From an uncultured Litoreibacter sp. (lineage in GTDB: Bacteria; Pseudomonadota; Alphaproteobacteria; Rhodobacterales; Rhodobacteraceae): a stretch of 64,000 nt of DNA. Both the position numbers and the translations under genes were made by a program. The stretch lies in assembly GCA_947494645.1 (NCBI GenBank), contig CANLVO010000002.1, positions 490,359-554,358 on the forward strand. Direction: 5' to 3'. Under the pieces are notes generated by a model, which saw only the letters and a list, made by a program, of their open reading frames with translations, had not been told where the DNA came from and searched no databases. Shown one piece after another: positions 1-10,172 of this stretch. The number at the start of each line of letters is the position of its first letter. The first letter of the stretch is position 1.

Positions 1-315
1 ATGCCAGTTTATGACAATCTCAAGCGCGCTCTGGACAGCGCAGATGAAGCGCAGCGCGAAGCCGCGAAGGGCGTTTTCGAAGGGGTTGAGCTGACGTTGC
101 GGGAGCTGATCTCTGTCTTCGGGAAGCACAGAATCGAGCCTATTGTGCCTGAAGTGGGCGATAAGTTTGACCCGCAGCTACATCAAGCGATGTTCGAAGC
201 GCCCCTGCCGGATACCAAGGCGGGAGACATCATTCAGGTGATGACCGAAGGCTTCCTGATCCACGACCGGCTTCTTCGTGCCGCGCAAGTTGGGGTGTCA
301 TCCACCCCGGGCTAG
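1..315 (+). CDS. grpE: GrpE nucleotide exchange factor, C-terminal part
   Basis: This is the C-terminal 104 residues of GrpE, the nucleotide exchange factor that releases ADP from DnaK. The 5' part lies before the window, so the ATG at position 1 is an internal methionine. The segment starts in the long helix (VYDNLKRALD) and contains the C-terminal beta domain signature HQAMFEAPLPDTKAGDI followed by IIQVMTEGFLIHDRLLRAA, which is typical of the family. Its last 18 bases overlap the convergent 3' end of mutS. The partner genes dnaJ and dnaK lie 5 kb downstream on the other strand, so grpE is not co-transcribed with them here. Confidence 0.93.
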   Translation: MPVYDNLKRALDSADEAQREAAKGVFEGVELTLRELISVFGKHRIEPIVPEVGDKFDPQLHQAMFEAPLPDTKAGDIIQVMTEGFLIHDRLLRAAQVGVSSTPG

Positions 316-2952
316 GTCTTTCAGCTCGTACAACAATTGCAGCGCCTCGCGCGGCGTCAGCTCATCGGGAAGAACCTCTTCCAAGCGGCTGTCGACCAGC
401 GAGGTGCTTTGCGTTTGCGGCGCCGGTGTTGGCGTGGCTGAGAAAAGCGGCAGGTCGTCGATCAACGCTTTCGGGTTTGCGGCCCCTTCCCGCTCCCCTT
501 TTTCCAAGGCGTCCAACACCACGCGCGCACGTTCCACCACGGCGTCCGGCAATCCGGCCAGCTTCGCAACCTGAACGCCGTAGGATCTGTCCGCTGCGCC
601 CTTGCGCACCTCATGCAGGAAGATCACGTCGCCCTCCCACTCCTTCACGGCAACCGTGGCACAATCCACGCCGTCGAGTTTTGAGGCCAAAGCGGTCAGC
701 TCGTGGTAGTGCGTGGCAAACAGCGCGCGGCACGAATTTACGTCGTGCAGATGCTCCATCGTGGCCCAGGCGATGGACAGGCCATCATAGGTCGCCGTGC
801 CGCGCCCGATCTCGTCGAGAATCACCAATGCCCGCGGGTCCGCTTGGTTCAGGATCGCGGCGGTTTCGACCATTTCGACCATGAACGTTGATCGCCCACG
901 TGCCAGATCATCCGACGCTCCAACCCGGCTGAACAGTTGCGAAACCAACCCGATATGGGCGAAGAAGGCAGGCACATAAGACCCTATTTGGGCCAAAAGT
1001 GCGATAATTGCGTTCTGACGGAGGAAGGTCGACTTACCCGCCATGTTTGGCCCGGTCAGCAGCCAGATATTGGCATCGCCATCCTCCGCGCTCAGGTCGC
1101 ACGAGTTCGCGACGAAGGGCGCCCCGCTTTGCGCCTGCAAGGCCCGCTCAACCACCGGGTGCCGCGCATCGCGCACATCAAAGGCCCGGCTTTCATCAAT
1201 CTTGGGCCGGGTCCAGTTTTCGGCAGCGGCTAGATCCGCAAGACTCGCCGCAAGATCAATTTCGGACAACGCGTCAGAGGCCAGCGTCAGATTCGGCGCG
1301 TTTTCGTTCACAGCCTGGCAAAGCTCTTCGAATATCCGTTTCTCAATTTCAATTGCCCGCCCGCCGGCGTTCAGGATCTTGGTCTCAAGCTCTGACAGCT
1401 CAACGGTGGTGAACCGGACCTGATTGGCGGTCGTCTGGCGGTGGATGAATCGCTCTGACAGGGGCTCTGACAGCATCTTTTCCGCATGAGTGCTCGTGGT
1501 CTCGATAAAATAGCCAAGCACGTTGTTATGTTTGATCTTCAGGGCAGAGACGCCTGTCAGCTCGGAATACTCCGCCTGCATTTGCGCGATCACCTTGCGC
1601 CCCTCATCGCGCAGCGTTCGGACCTCTTCGAGCTCGGTATCATACGCCGCCGCGACAAACCCACCGTCCCGGGCCAAGAGCGGCGGTTCTGCGACCAACG
1701 CATCGGATAAAAGCGCGATCAAGGCGTCATGCCCTTTCAATGCGCCAACTGCGCGGTCGAGCATGCCGGGCAGAGACTGATCTGCGAGCTTTCCGTGCAA
1801 AAACAGACACTGTTCCAGCCCATTTCTGATCGATGCAAGATCACGAGGCCCTGCGCGTTCCAGTGATATCCGCGACAGGGCACGGTCGATATCCGGCACT
1901 TTACGCAGTGCATCTCTGGTCTCGTTCCGCACGGCAGCATCACCGACAAAAAACGCAACACCGTTTTGCCGCCCTTCCAAAGTTTCCAGGTGGGTCGAAG
2001 GGCTGGCGATCCGTCGATCCAGCAACCGGCTCCCAGCAGCTGTCATCGTCCGATCCACAACCGACATAAGCGAGCCGTCGCGACCACCTGACAACGCATG
2101 GGTTAGCTCCAGATTGCGCCGCGTGGCCGCGTCGATCTGCATGATGCGACCCGCTTCTTCCCGTACCGGCGGATTAAGCCGCGGCATCCGGCCTTTCTGC
2201 GTGATCTCAAGGTAGTCGAGCACGGCGCCCATTGCCGAGAGTTCAGCGCGCGAAAATTGTCCAAAGGCCTCAAGCGAGCCGACCTTGTAGAATTCCGTTA
2301 ACCGTTTCTCGGCTGACGTACTGTCAAAGCTCGCGCGGCTCAGCGGGATCGTCGCAACGCCCAGATCGGACGCCACGGTGTCGAGGTCGGTGAAGCTTGC
2401 TTCAGACAAAAGCAGCTCCTGCGGGGCCAATCGCGCAAGATCCGGACCAAGCCGCACGCTGGGGCATGGGGTGACGCGAAACACTCCGGTCGAGATATCG
2501 ACCCAAGCCAAAGCGGCCTCCCCCCGGATGTCGGAATAAGCGGCCAGAAAGTTGTTGCGCCGGGCGTCTAGCAAGCTGTCTTCGGTCAAGGTTCCTGGGG
2601 TGACAAGGCGGACAACATCCCGCCGAACCACTGATTTAGACCCTCTTTTCTTCGCTTCAGCCGGGTTTTCCATCTGTTCGCACACGGCGACGCGGAAGCC
2701 TTTTCGGATCAGTGACAGCAGGTAATTCTCAGCCGAATGCGCGGGCACCCCGCACATCGGAATGTCTTGGCCCAGATGCTTGCCGCGTTTGGTTAAGGCG
2801 ATGTCCAATGCTTCCGCCGCCGCGACCGCGTCGTCGAAAAACATCTCGTAGAAATCGCCCATGCGGTAGAACAGCAACGCATCCGGGTACTGGGATTTGA
2901 TCTCCAGAAATTGGGCCATCATCGGCGTAACTGATGCGCTGGTCGTGGCCAC
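298..2952 (-). CDS. mutS: DNA mismatch repair protein MutS
   Basis: The product is a full-length MutS of 884 residues, which recognises mismatches and starts methyl-directed repair with MutL in the cytoplasm. The N-terminus has the mismatch-contacting Phe-x-Glu region in GDFYEMFFDDA (about residues 32-42). The ATPase domain carries the Walker A LLTGPNMAGKSTFLRQ (about 660), a Walker B LVILDEIGRGT and the switch ATHYHEL. Length and domain order are normal. The start at 2952 gives the usual MutS N-terminus with MMAQFLEIKSQYPDALLFYR. It is divergent from maeB across about 125 bp and convergent with grpE. Confidence 0.97.
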   Translation of the reverse strand: MATTSASVTPMMAQFLEIKSQYPDALLFYRMGDFYEMFFDDAVAAAEALDIALTKRGKHLGQDIPMCGVPAHSAENYLLSLIRKGFRVAVCEQMENPAEAKKRGSKSVVRRDVVRLVTPGTLTEDSLLDARRNNFLAAYSDIRGEAALAWVDISTGVFRVTPCPSVRLGPDLARLAPQELLLSEASFTDLDTVASDLGVATIPLSRASFDSTSAEKRLTEFYKVGSLEAFGQFSRAELSAMGAVLDYLEITQKGRMPRLNPPVREEAGRIMQIDAATRRNLELTHALSGGRDGSLMSVVDRTMTAAGSRLLDRRIASPSTHLETLEGRQNGVAFFVGDAAVRNETRDALRKVPDIDRALSRISLERAGPRDLASIRNGLEQCLFLHGKLADQSLPGMLDRAVGALKGHDALIALLSDALVAEPPLLARDGGFVAAAYDTELEEVRTLRDEGRKVIAQMQAEYSELTGVSALKIKHNNVLGYFIETTSTHAEKMLSEPLSERFIHRQTTANQVRFTTVELSELETKILNAGGRAIEIEKRIFEELCQAVNENAPNLTLASDALSEIDLAASLADLAAAENWTRPKIDESRAFDVRDARHPVVERALQAQSGAPFVANSCDLSAEDGDANIWLLTGPNMAGKSTFLRQNAIIALLAQIGSYVPAFFAHIGLVSQLFSRVGASDDLARGRSTFMVEMVETAAILNQADPRALVILDEIGRGTATYDGLSIAWATMEHLHDVNSCRALFATHYHELTALASKLDGVDCATVAVKEWEGDVIFLHEVRKGAADRSYGVQVAKLAGLPDAVVERARVVLDALEKGEREGAANPKALIDDLPLFSATPTPAPQTQSTSLVDSRLEEVLPDELTPREALQLLYELKDLARGG

Positions 2953-3078
2953 GAATTCCCCCTGCGTGGTGTGTGCCGTTAAGTTTACAAACGCGCCTTC
3001 ACGGGGGAAAGGGCCAATCGGTTGTGCGTGCGCTTGGCTTGGTTAAAACTGCGTCTTGGCCCAATAGGAATCTGCGAC

Positions 3079-5337
3079 ATGAAAAAGAACAGCCGAGTCA
3101 CCGCCGAAGAGGCGCTTCGCTACCATCTCGAACCAAAGCCCGGCAAAATCGAGATCAGCGCATCGACACCGATGGCAACGCAACGCGACTTGTCGCTGGC
3201 CTATTCCCCCGGCGTTGCGGTCCCGGTGGAGGCCATTTCTGAGAACCCCGACACGGCCTATGATTACACGACAAAGGGCAACATGGTTGCTGTGATCACA
3301 AATGGCACAGCAATTCTGGGCCTTGGAAATCTAGGTGCGCTGGCGTCGAAACCGGTGATGGAAGGCAAGTCGGTGCTGTTCAAGCGTTTTGCTGATGTGA
3401 ACTCGATCGACATTGAGTTGGACACTGAAGATCCAGATGAATTCGTGCGCGCGGTAAGGTTAATGGGGCCGTCCTTTGGCGGCATTAACCTTGAGGACAT
3501 CAAGGCGCCCGAGTGTTTCATCATCGAGCAGCGTTTGCGCGAAGAAATGGACATCCCGGTCTTTCACGATGACCAGCACGGCACAGCGGTGATCTGTGCT
3601 GCGGGCCTGCTGAATGCGTTGTTTCTGACCGGCAAGAAGATCGAGGACGTCAAGATTGTTTTGAACGGTGCGGGGGCTGCTGGCATCGCTTGCGTCGAGC
3701 TGATCAAGGCAATGGGCGCGAAGCATGACAATTGTATTGCATGCGATACCAAGGGGGTCATTTACCAAGGGCGCACCGAGGGGATGAACCAATGGAAATC
3801 CGCCCATGCCGCCAAGACATCAGACCGCAGTTTGGAAGACGCAATGCGCGGCGCAGATGTGTTTCTCGGCGTGTCTGCCAAGGGCGCCGTGACGCCCGCG
3901 ATGGTCGCGTCTATGGCGGATAATCCGGTGATCTTTGCAATGGCGAACCCGGATCCTGAGATCACGCCAGAAGAGGCGCATGAGGTGCGCCAAGATGCAA
4001 TCGTTGCCACCGGTCGGTCTGATTACCCCAACCAAATCAACAATGTACTGTGTTTTCCCTATCTCTTCCGTGGTGCTTTGGACATTCGGGCACGGACCAT
4101 CAATGACACGATGAAGATCGCCTGCGCAGAGGCTTTGGCCAAGCTCGCGCGGGAAGACGTGCCGGACGAGGTCGCCATGGCCTACGGCCGCAAACTGACC
4201 TTCGGGCGGGACTATATCATCCCGGCGCCATTCGATCCGCGGCTGATCCATACGATCCCGCCAGCGGTTGCCAAAGCCGGGATCGACACGGCGGTATCGC
4301 GCAAACCAATTGTGGATTTTGAAGAATACGAGGCCTCTTTGCGGGCGCGTATGGATCCCACCGCGACGATGCTGGACGGGCTTTACAACCGCGCACGCAA
4401 GAGCCAGGCGCGGATGATTTTTGCGGAAGGCGACGACCCGCGTGTGCTGCGTGCGGCGGTGTCTTATCAGCGTTCAGGTTTGGGCGAAGCGTTGGTTGTC
4501 GGTCGTGAAGAAGATGTCCGCGAGAAGCTGGAGGCCGCCGGGTTGGAAGATGCCGTGCGCGAGCTGAAAGTGGTTAACGCCCGCAACTCGGAACACCTCG
4601 AAGCCTACAAGACCTTTCTCTATGACCGCCTGCAGCGCAAAGGCTACGACCACCAGGATGTGCACCGACTTGCGGCGCGTGACCGGCATGTCTTCTCTGC
4701 ACTGATGCTGGCGCATGGGCATGGCGACGGCTTGGTTACCGGGGCCACTCGGAAATCGGCGCATGTTCTTGGGCTGCTGAACCATGTTGTCGACATGGCC
4801 GAGAAAGACGGTGCCGTTGGTGTCACCGCGTTGCTTCTGAAGGGGCGTATTGTTCTGGTCTCCGACACGTTGGTGCATGAATGGCCCGATGAATATGACC
4901 TCGCCCGGATCGCCACCCGGGGCGCTGCGACGGCCAGATCCCTTGGGTTAGAGCCTCGTGTGGCCTTTGTCAGCTTCTCGACCTTTGGTTATCCGGTCAG
5001 CGAAAGGGCGGAGAAAATGGCGATGGCGCCCGAGGTGCTCAGCCATAGAGGCGTTGATTTCGAGTTCGACGGAGAGATGACCGTAGACGTCGCCTTGAAC
5101 CCGGATGTTCTGGCGCAGTACCCGTTCTGCAAACTCTCGGGGCCCGCGAATGTATTGGTGGTGCCAGCGCGTCACTCCGCCTCGATCTCGGTCAAGCTGA
5201 TGCAGGAGATGGCGGGCGCGACGGTGATCGGGCCGATCCTTAGCGGAATCGATCAGCCGATCCAGCTGTGCAGCACCACATCGACAGCGAATGACATTTT
5301 GAACATGGCGGTCATGTCGGCTTGCAAGGTGGGGTAG
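3079..5337 (+). CDS. maeB: NADP-dependent malic enzyme fused to phosphotransacetylase-like domain
   Basis: This is a MaeB-type malic enzyme of about 752 residues that decarboxylates malate to pyruvate and supplies NADPH. The N-terminal malic domain has the motif FHDDQHGTAV and a Rossmann NAD(P) site VLNGAGAAGIACVEL. The C-terminal half (from about residue 430) is a phosphotransacetylase-like domain (VTGATRKSAHVLGLL, KLSGPANVLVVPA); in this family it is regulatory and lacks proven transacetylase activity. I chose the ATG at 3079 because AGGAA ends 8 bases before it and the product then begins MKKNSRVTAEEAL, as in homologues. The open frame reaches back to 3022, but that extension looks non-coding. 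A strong hairpin follows directly. Confidence 0.94.
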   Translation: MKKNSRVTAEEALRYHLEPKPGKIEISASTPMATQRDLSLAYSPGVAVPVEAISENPDTAYDYTTKGNMVAVITNGTAILGLGNLGALASKPVMEGKSVLFKRFADVNSIDIELDTEDPDEFVRAVRLMGPSFGGINLEDIKAPECFIIEQRLREEMDIPVFHDDQHGTAVICAAGLLNALFLTGKKIEDVKIVLNGAGAAGIACVELIKAMGAKHDNCIACDTKGVIYQGRTEGMNQWKSAHAAKTSDRSLEDAMRGADVFLGVSAKGAVTPAMVASMADNPVIFAMANPDPEITPEEAHEVRQDAIVATGRSDYPNQINNVLCFPYLFRGALDIRARTINDTMKIACAEALAKLAREDVPDEVAMAYGRKLTFGRDYIIPAPFDPRLIHTIPPAVAKAGIDTAVSRKPIVDFEEYEASLRARMDPTATMLDGLYNRARKSQARMIFAEGDDPRVLRAAVSYQRSGLGEALVVGREEDVREKLEAAGLEDAVRELKVVNARNSEHLEAYKTFLYDRLQRKGYDHQDVHRLAARDRHVFSALMLAHGHGDGLVTGATRKSAHVLGLLNHVVDMAEKDGAVGVTALLLKGRIVLVSDTLVHEWPDEYDLARIATRGAATARSLGLEPRVAFVSFSTFGYPVSERAEKMAMAPEVLSHRGVDFEFDGEMTVDVALNPDVLAQYPFCKLSGPANVLVVPARHSASISVKLMQEMAGATVIGPILSGIDQPIQLCSTTSTANDILNMAVMSACKVG

Positions 5338-5359
5338 GCCGCCACAGACAGGCGGCCTA
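5335..5359. terminator. Bidirectional hairpin between maeB and dnaJ
   Basis: A perfect 9-bp inverted repeat, TAGGCCGCC / GGCGGCCTA, with a 7-base loop sits between the stop codons of the convergent genes maeB and dnaJ. Its left arm overlaps the maeB stop. There is no long T run, so it is a GC-rich terminator that could serve either strand. Confidence 0.6.
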
Positions 5360-5369
5360 AGGCGTCAGA

Positions 5370-6512
5370 TCACTCAGCGCCGCTGTCCCAGAATGACTTC
5401 ATCTTCTTGAAGAAGCCGGACAGCTCCGGGTTGTTCTCTTTGCTCATCTCTTCGAATTCGCGTAGCAGCTCTTTCTGCTTGCCCGTCAAATTGACGGGCG
5501 TTTCAACCGCAAGCTCGATGAACATGTCGCCCTGACCGCCGCCGCGCAAAGCGGGAATGCCCTTGGCGCGCAGCCGCATCTGGCGACCGGATTGGCTGCC
5601 CGCAGGAACTTTCACACGGGATTTTCCGCCATCAATGGTGGGCACCTCGATGTCGCCGCCAATCGCTGCAGTCGTCATCGAAACAGGGACGCGGCAATAA
5701 AGGTCGCTGCCGTCTCGTTCGAACAGCTGGTGCTTCTTCACGTCGATAAAGATGTACAGATCGCCTGACGGTCCGCCGCGCAGTCCCGCTTCGCCCTCAC
5801 CGGCCAAACGAATGCGCGTGCCGGTTTCAACGCCAGCTGGGATGTTCACGCTCAGCGAACGTTCCTTCTGTTGGCGGCCAGCGCCACCACAGGATTTGCA
5901 TGGGTTCTTGATGATCTGACCGACGCCTGAACAGGTTGGACAGGTGCGTTCCACCGTGAAGAACCCCTGCTGCGCGCGCACTTTGCCCATGCCCGAACAG
6001 GTCGGACAGGTCTGAGGTTCCGCCCCGCCTTCAGCGCCGCTGCCGTCGCAGGCGTCGCAAGATACGGAGGTCGGCACAGTGATGGATTTCTGTAGTCCGC
6101 TGAAGGCTTCTTCCAACGAGATTTGCAAATTGTAGCGCAGGTCCGAGCCACGCGAGGCACGTCCGCGCCCGCCGCGTTGCTGGCCGCCCATGAAATCGCC
6201 GAACAGGTCTTCGAACACATCCGAGAACGCACTGGAGAAATCGGCACCACCGGGACCACGCCCACCACCGCCGCCGCCCATGCCACCTTCGAACGCGGCA
6301 TGGCCGTAGCGGTCATAGGCCGCTTTCTTGTCGGCATCTTTCAGCACTTCATAGGCCTCGTTGGCCTCTTTGAACTGCTCTTCGGCTTTCGGGTTGTCCG
6401 AGTTGCGATCAGGGTGCAGCTCTTTCGCCTTTTGGCGGTAGGCCTTCTTCAGCTCTTCGGCGGAAGCCCCTTTTGAGGCGCCCAGCACCTCATAATAATC
6501 ACGTTTTGCCAT
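5370..6512 (-). CDS. dnaJ: Chaperone protein DnaJ
   Basis: The 380-residue product is a type I DnaJ, the J-domain co-chaperone that stimulates the ATPase of DnaK and delivers unfolded clients. It has the J domain ([23 protein letters not shown] in AKELHPDRN), a Gly-rich linker ([14 protein letters not shown]), four CxxCxGxG zinc-finger repeats ([32 protein letters not shown]) and the C-terminal substrate-binding domain. Length is normal. It lies 79 bp downstream of dnaK on the same strand and is probably transcribed with it from the heat-shock promoter, with a hairpin in the gap. Confidence 0.98.
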   Translation of the reverse strand: MAKRDYYEVLGASKGASAEELKKAYRQKAKELHPDRNSDNPKAEEQFKEANEAYEVLKDADKKAAYDRYGHAAFEGGMGGGGGGRGPGGADFSSAFSDVFEDLFGDFMGGQQRGGRGRASRGSDLRYNLQISLEEAFSGLQKSITVPTSVSCDACDGSGAEGGAEPQTCPTCSGMGKVRAQQGFFTVERTCPTCSGVGQIIKNPCKSCGGAGRQQKERSLSVNIPAGVETGTRIRLAGEGEAGLRGGPSGDLYIFIDVKKHQLFERDGSDLYCRVPVSMTTAAIGGDIEVPTIDGGKSRVKVPAGSQSGRQMRLRAKGIPALRGGGQGDMFIELAVETPVNLTGKQKELLREFEEMSKENNPELSGFFKKMKSFWDSGAE

Positions 6513-6538
6513 ATCTTTCGGTCTCCCCTGAAACCTGC

Positions 6539-6567
6539 GAGACCGGCCGCATGAATGGGCCGGCCTC
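6539..6567 (-). terminator. Hairpin in the dnaK-dnaJ gap (partial terminator or processing site)
   Basis: The arms GAGACCGGCC and GGCCGGCCTC pair around a 9-base loop with one mismatch. On the transcribed (minus) strand the hairpin lies just after the dnaK stop. It may reduce dnaJ transcription relative to dnaK or stabilise the upstream transcript. There is only a short T stretch, so complete termination is unlikely. Confidence 0.4.
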
Positions 6568-6591
6568 GTTTAGTTCAGGTTGTACTTGCGA

Positions 6592-8520
6592 TCACGCGCG
6601 TTTGTCTTCGTCGTCCAGGTCTTCAAAGTCGGCGTCGACAATGTCGTCATCCACGCCGCGTGGCGTGTCGTCAGGCTCGGCGTCGCCGTCCGAGGCAGCT
6701 GCCTCTTCCTGGCTGGCCTTGTAGATCGCTTCGCCCAGTTTCATGGACGCTTCAGAAAGGTTCTGAATGCCGCCTTTGATCTTGCCGGCGTCCTGGGTTT
6801 CCAGCGTTTCTTCCAGCGCTTTGATCGCCAGCTCGATAACCTCAACGGTCGAGCCGTCCACCTTGTCGCCGTGATCTTCGAGCGATTTCTTGGTGCCGTG
6901 GATCAGGCTTTCGGCTTGGTTGTTCGCCTCGACCAGTTCCTTCTTCTCGGCATCTGCTTCGGCGTTTGCCTCGGCGTCTTTCACCATTTGCTCGATATCC
7001 TCGTCGGACAGACCGCCCGAAGCTTGGATCGTGATCGCTTGCTCTTTGCCGGTGCCTTTGTCTTTGGCGCCGACCGACACGATGCCGTTGGCGTCGATGT
7101 CAAAGGTCACTTCGATCTGCGGCAGGCCGCGTGGTGCCGGTGGGATCTCTTCCAGGTTGAACTGGCCGAGGATCTTGTTGTCAGCAGCCATCTCACGCTC
7201 ACCTTGGAACACGCGGATCGTCACCGCGTTCTGGTTGTCCTCGGCGGTCGAGAAGATTTGCGACTTCTTCGTCGGGATCGTTGTGTTGCGGTCGATCAGG
7301 CGGGTGAACACGCCGCCCAAAGTTTCGATGCCCAGGGACAGCGGCGTTACGTCCAGAAGGACCACGTCTTTGACGTCGCCTTGCAGAACACCGGCTTGCA
7401 CAGCCGCGCCCATGGCAACAACCTCGTCCGGGTTCACGCCTTTGTTTGGCTCTTTGCCGAAGTATTTGGACACTTCTTCCACGACTTTCGGCATGCGGGT
7501 CATACCGCCAACCAAAACAATCTCGTCGATATCACTGATGGAAAGACCCGCGTCTTTGACGGCCTCTTTGCATGGTTTGATCGACGCTTTGATCAGGTCG
7601 CCCACAAGGCTTTCCAGTTTCGAGCGTGTCAGCTTCATCACCAAGTGCAGCGGCTGGCCGCCCTTGGGGTCCATGGAGATAAACGGCTGGTTGATCTCTG
7701 TTTGCTGGCTCGAAGACAGTTCGATCTTCGCTTTCTCGGCAGCTTCCTTAAGGCGCTGCAGCGCCATCTTGTCTTTGGTTAGGTCAACGCCGCCATTTTC
7801 CTTTTTGAACTCGTCAGCAAGGTAGGACACGATGCGCATGTCGAAGTCTTCACCACCCAAGAACGTGTCGCCATTGGTGGATTTTACTTCGAACAAGCCG
7901 TCGTCAATCTCCAGAATGGTGATATCGAACGTACCGCCACCAAGGTCATAGACCGCGATGGTTTTTGTTTCTTTCTTGTCGAGGCCATAGGCAAGTGCAG
8001 CCGCGGTTGGCTCGTTGATGATGCGCAGCACTTCGAGGCCGGCAATCTTACCGGCGTCCTTGGTGGCTTGGCGCTGGGCGTCGTTGAAGTAGGCTGGCAC
8101 AGTGATGACCGCTTGGGTCACGTCTTCGCCGAGGTAGCTTTCAGCGGTTTCTTTCATCTTTTGCAGGATGAACGCAGAGACTTGAGCAGGCGAATACTTG
8201 TCGCCACCGGCTTCGACCCATGCGTCGCCGTTGCCGCCGTCGACGATGTCGAACGGCATGTTCTTTTTGTCCTTGGCCAGATCCTTGTCGTCGAAACGAC
8301 GGCCGATCAGGCGCTTGACTGCAAAGACAGTGTTGGATGGGTTGGTGACGGCTTGGCGTTTGGCGGCTTGGCCGACCAGACGCTCGTCGTCTGTGAATGC
8401 GACAATCGATGGTGTCGTGCGCGCGCCTTCAGCGTTTTCGATAACGCGAGGCTGCGAGCCGTCCATGATTGCTACACAGGAGTTTGTTGTTCCGAGGTCA
8501 ATACCAATGACTTTGGCCAT
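6592..8520 (-). CDS. dnaK: Chaperone protein DnaK (Hsp70)
   Basis: The 642-residue product is DnaK, the ATP-dependent chaperone that binds exposed hydrophobic segments together with DnaJ and GrpE. The nucleotide-binding domain begins [20 protein letters not shown] and has the phosphate loop [14 protein letters not shown] and the signature [12 protein letters not shown]. The substrate-binding domain starts around residue 390 ([16 protein letters not shown]), and the acidic C-terminal tail ends in a normal EEVD-less alphaproteobacterial form. The gene is preceded by a sigma-32-type promoter and followed by dnaJ. The long open frames on the opposite strand are codon-bias artefacts. Confidence 0.99.
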   Translation of the reverse strand: MAKVIGIDLGTTNSCVAIMDGSQPRVIENAEGARTTPSIVAFTDDERLVGQAAKRQAVTNPSNTVFAVKRLIGRRFDDKDLAKDKKNMPFDIVDGGNGDAWVEAGGDKYSPAQVSAFILQKMKETAESYLGEDVTQAVITVPAYFNDAQRQATKDAGKIAGLEVLRIINEPTAAALAYGLDKKETKTIAVYDLGGGTFDITILEIDDGLFEVKSTNGDTFLGGEDFDMRIVSYLADEFKKENGGVDLTKDKMALQRLKEAAEKAKIELSSSQQTEINQPFISMDPKGGQPLHLVMKLTRSKLESLVGDLIKASIKPCKEAVKDAGLSISDIDEIVLVGGMTRMPKVVEEVSKYFGKEPNKGVNPDEVVAMGAAVQAGVLQGDVKDVVLLDVTPLSLGIETLGGVFTRLIDRNTTIPTKKSQIFSTAEDNQNAVTIRVFQGEREMAADNKILGQFNLEEIPPAPRGLPQIEVTFDIDANGIVSVGAKDKGTGKEQAITIQASGGLSDEDIEQMVKDAEANAEADAEKKELVEANNQAESLIHGTKKSLEDHGDKVDGSTVEVIELAIKALEETLETQDAGKIKGGIQNLSEASMKLGEAIYKASQEEAAASDGDAEPDDTPRGVDDDIVDADFEDLDDEDKRA

Positions 8521-8630
8521 GATGCAGGTCCTTCTTACTTGCGGCGATGTTGCGGAAGACAGACCCTTTATGGCCCCTGCCCTCCAATCCCAATGAACCG
8601 GGGATTGCTCCCCTATCGGAGTTCTGGCGG

Positions 8631-8660
8631 TATATAGGTGCGCGATTCAGGTGCTGCAAG
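8631..8660 (-). promoter_or_regulatory. Heat-shock (sigma-32) type promoter of dnaK-dnaJ
   Basis: Read on the minus strand, CTTG at 8660-8657 is followed after 18 bases by CCTATATA at 8638-8631. This fits the alphaproteobacterial RpoH consensus (CTTG, 17-18 bases, CYTATNT). It lies about 110-140 bp upstream of the dnaK start, leaving a leader of roughly 100 nt. No CIRCE inverted repeat is present, so control by sigma-32 rather than HrcA is the simpler reading. Confidence 0.65.
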
Positions 8661-8746
8661 GCGAACGGCCTCTGGAAATTGCGCAAAGAGCATAGAATTT
8701 GGCCAATTCCCTTGAGAGCCCCGCGATCTGTGGCTTCTATGCTCCT

Positions 8747-9373
8747 ATGACACCTGACCTGACCCTGCGCGGATTCCAGATTTACGAGCGGTTTCTCAAC
8801 GCTGATGCCCAGCAAAAGCTTGTGGAGAGATTGCGCAAAACAGCTGCGAGGACGCCGCCGTTTCAACCGGTTTTGCCCAGCGGCAGGCGGATGTCGGTGC
8901 GGATGACCTCTTTCGGGCGTTTGGGCTGGGTCGCCGACACCAAGGGCTACAGATATGCTGCGCATCACCCCAACGGCGCGCCTTGGCCTGCGATCCCGGA
9001 CGAAGTGCTGGAGATCTGGGATGCGGTCTCCGGTGTTAGCCGGGCGCCAGATTGCTGCCTGATGAACTACTACGCCGAAGACACCAAGATGGGGATGCAT
9101 CAAGACCGCGACGAGGGGGAGTTTCAGTGGCCCGTGGTGTCCGTCTCGCTGGGTGATGACGCGCTGTTTCGGATGGGAAATGTTACGCGCGGGGGTTCCA
9201 CGGAAAGCATTTGGCTGCGGTCGGGCGACGTGGTGGTGATGGGCGGCGACGCGCGGCTGGCCTATCACGGGGTGGACCGAATCGCGTTTGGCACCTCTCC
9301 GCTTCTGGCGAAAGGCGGCAGGCTCAACCTGACGTTGCGAGTGGTTGCTCCTACTTTCCAGCCGACCAGCTGA
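8747..9373 (+). CDS. alkB: AlkB-like 2-oxoglutarate/Fe(II)-dependent dioxygenase
   Basis: The product of about 208 residues belongs to the AlkB family, which oxidatively removes alkyl groups from 1-methyladenine and 3-methylcytosine in DNA or RNA. The iron site is visible as HQD in MGMHQDRDEGEFQWPVVSVS and a distal His in LAYHGVDRI, followed by the 2-oxoglutarate-binding Arg in RLNLTLRV. NYYAEDTKMGMHQDRDE is a typical family signature. I chose the ATG at 8747, which gives MTPDLTLRGFQIYERFL; upstream in-frame starts lack family similarity. Its 3' end overlaps the convergent ABC permease gene by 23 bases. Repair of nucleic acid is the likely role. Confidence 0.88.
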   Translation: MTPDLTLRGFQIYERFLNADAQQKLVERLRKTAARTPPFQPVLPSGRRMSVRMTSFGRLGWVADTKGYRYAAHHPNGAPWPAIPDEVLEIWDAVSGVSRAPDCCLMNYYAEDTKMGMHQDRDEGEFQWPVVSVSLGDDALFRMGNVTRGGSTESIWLRSGDVVVMGGDARLAYHGVDRIAFGTSPLLAKGGRLNLTLRVVAPTFQPTS

Positions 9374-10172
9374 TAGAGGCGTGTTTGCGGGTGTAAAACT
9401 CGCCCATCAATCCGACCATAATAAGCACGACCGTCACTGTGACTGGGTAGCTGATCGAACTGAAATGCGGGTTGTAATTGATGAAAGCAAAGCCCCGCGC
9501 CTGATCAATTGCGTGAAACAGCGGGTTCCAGTCGAAGAAGGCCAGAATGTAGCTCGGCATGGTGTTGGCCACGAACATCTTGCCCGACGCAATCATGTTG
9601 GCGCGGCTGTAGACCATGGTCAGCGTGCCCGCGAGGCCGGGGAACCACGGCTTGAGCGCCAGAAAGCACATCCCCACCGATACACCGGACGCCCAGGCCA
9701 GCAGGAACATCGCGACCGTCGGCACGGGCTTGTAGAAATAGACCGGGTACCAGGCGACATGGACGAAGAACAGGATCACCGCTGCCGACAGCACCTGGAT
9801 ATAAAGCGAGGACAGCGCCGAGGACATGATCGCAATCGCGGTGTTCATCGGCGCGTGTTTCATCATGGCGGAGGTCGGCCCCTCCGAGCCCATCACTGCG
9901 CCCACGGCCTTGGTGTGTGTCAGAAACAGGAAGATGCCCGACAGCAGATACAGGATGAAGTCGCCCCGGATGGCGTTGCCGCGCAGCCCGAGTACTGTGA
10001 ACATCATGTAGAACGCGCCCACGAAGACCAAGGTCTGCAATAGGTTCGACATCAGGCCCACCAGCGCATTGCTGTGGGTGCGGCGTACCTGCCGCACGGT
10101 CGAGACATAGACCAGCTCCATCAGCCCAAGAGCCGAGCGGAAATGGTTGTTGCGTTCTTGTGTCGTAAACAT
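9351..10172 (-). CDS. ABC-2 type polysaccharide export permease
   Basis: The 273-residue product is an integral membrane protein with about six hydrophobic segments and the layout of KpsM/Wzm/TagG permeases, which export capsule or LPS chains across the inner membrane. The N-terminus (RSALGLMELVYVSTVRQVRR) is the short cytoplasmic amphipathic region before TM1. The C-terminal motif FFDWNPLFHAIDQARGFAFI matches the 'NPL.H..E..R' region of the family. No KpsT-like ATPase is adjacent; the gene is divergent from cysQ-kdsB and lies at the edge of a glycosyltransferase cluster, which supports a role in surface polysaccharide export. The partner ATPase must be elsewhere. Confidence 0.83.
   Translation of the reverse strand: MFTTQERNNHFRSALGLMELVYVSTVRQVRRTHSNALVGLMSNLLQTLVFVGAFYMMFTVLGLRGNAIRGDFILYLLSGIFLFLTHTKAVGAVMGSEGPTSAMMKHAPMNTAIAIMSSALSSLYIQVLSAAVILFFVHVAWYPVYFYKPVPTVAMFLLAWASGVSVGMCFLALKPWFPGLAGTLTMVYSRANMIASGKMFVANTMPSYILAFFDWNPLFHAIDQARGFAFINYNPHFSSISYPVTVTVVLIMVGLMGEFYTRKHASISWSAGK

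Noticed and set aside
6580-7782. Open frame of 400 codons antisense to dnaK
   Set aside because: Long antisense frames opposite dnaK are a known effect of its codon pattern. The dnaK frame is fully supported by motifs.
8498-9268. Open frame of 256 codons antisense to the AlkB-like gene and the dnaK promoter region
   Set aside because: No motif, and it covers a clear promoter and a clear gene on the other strand.
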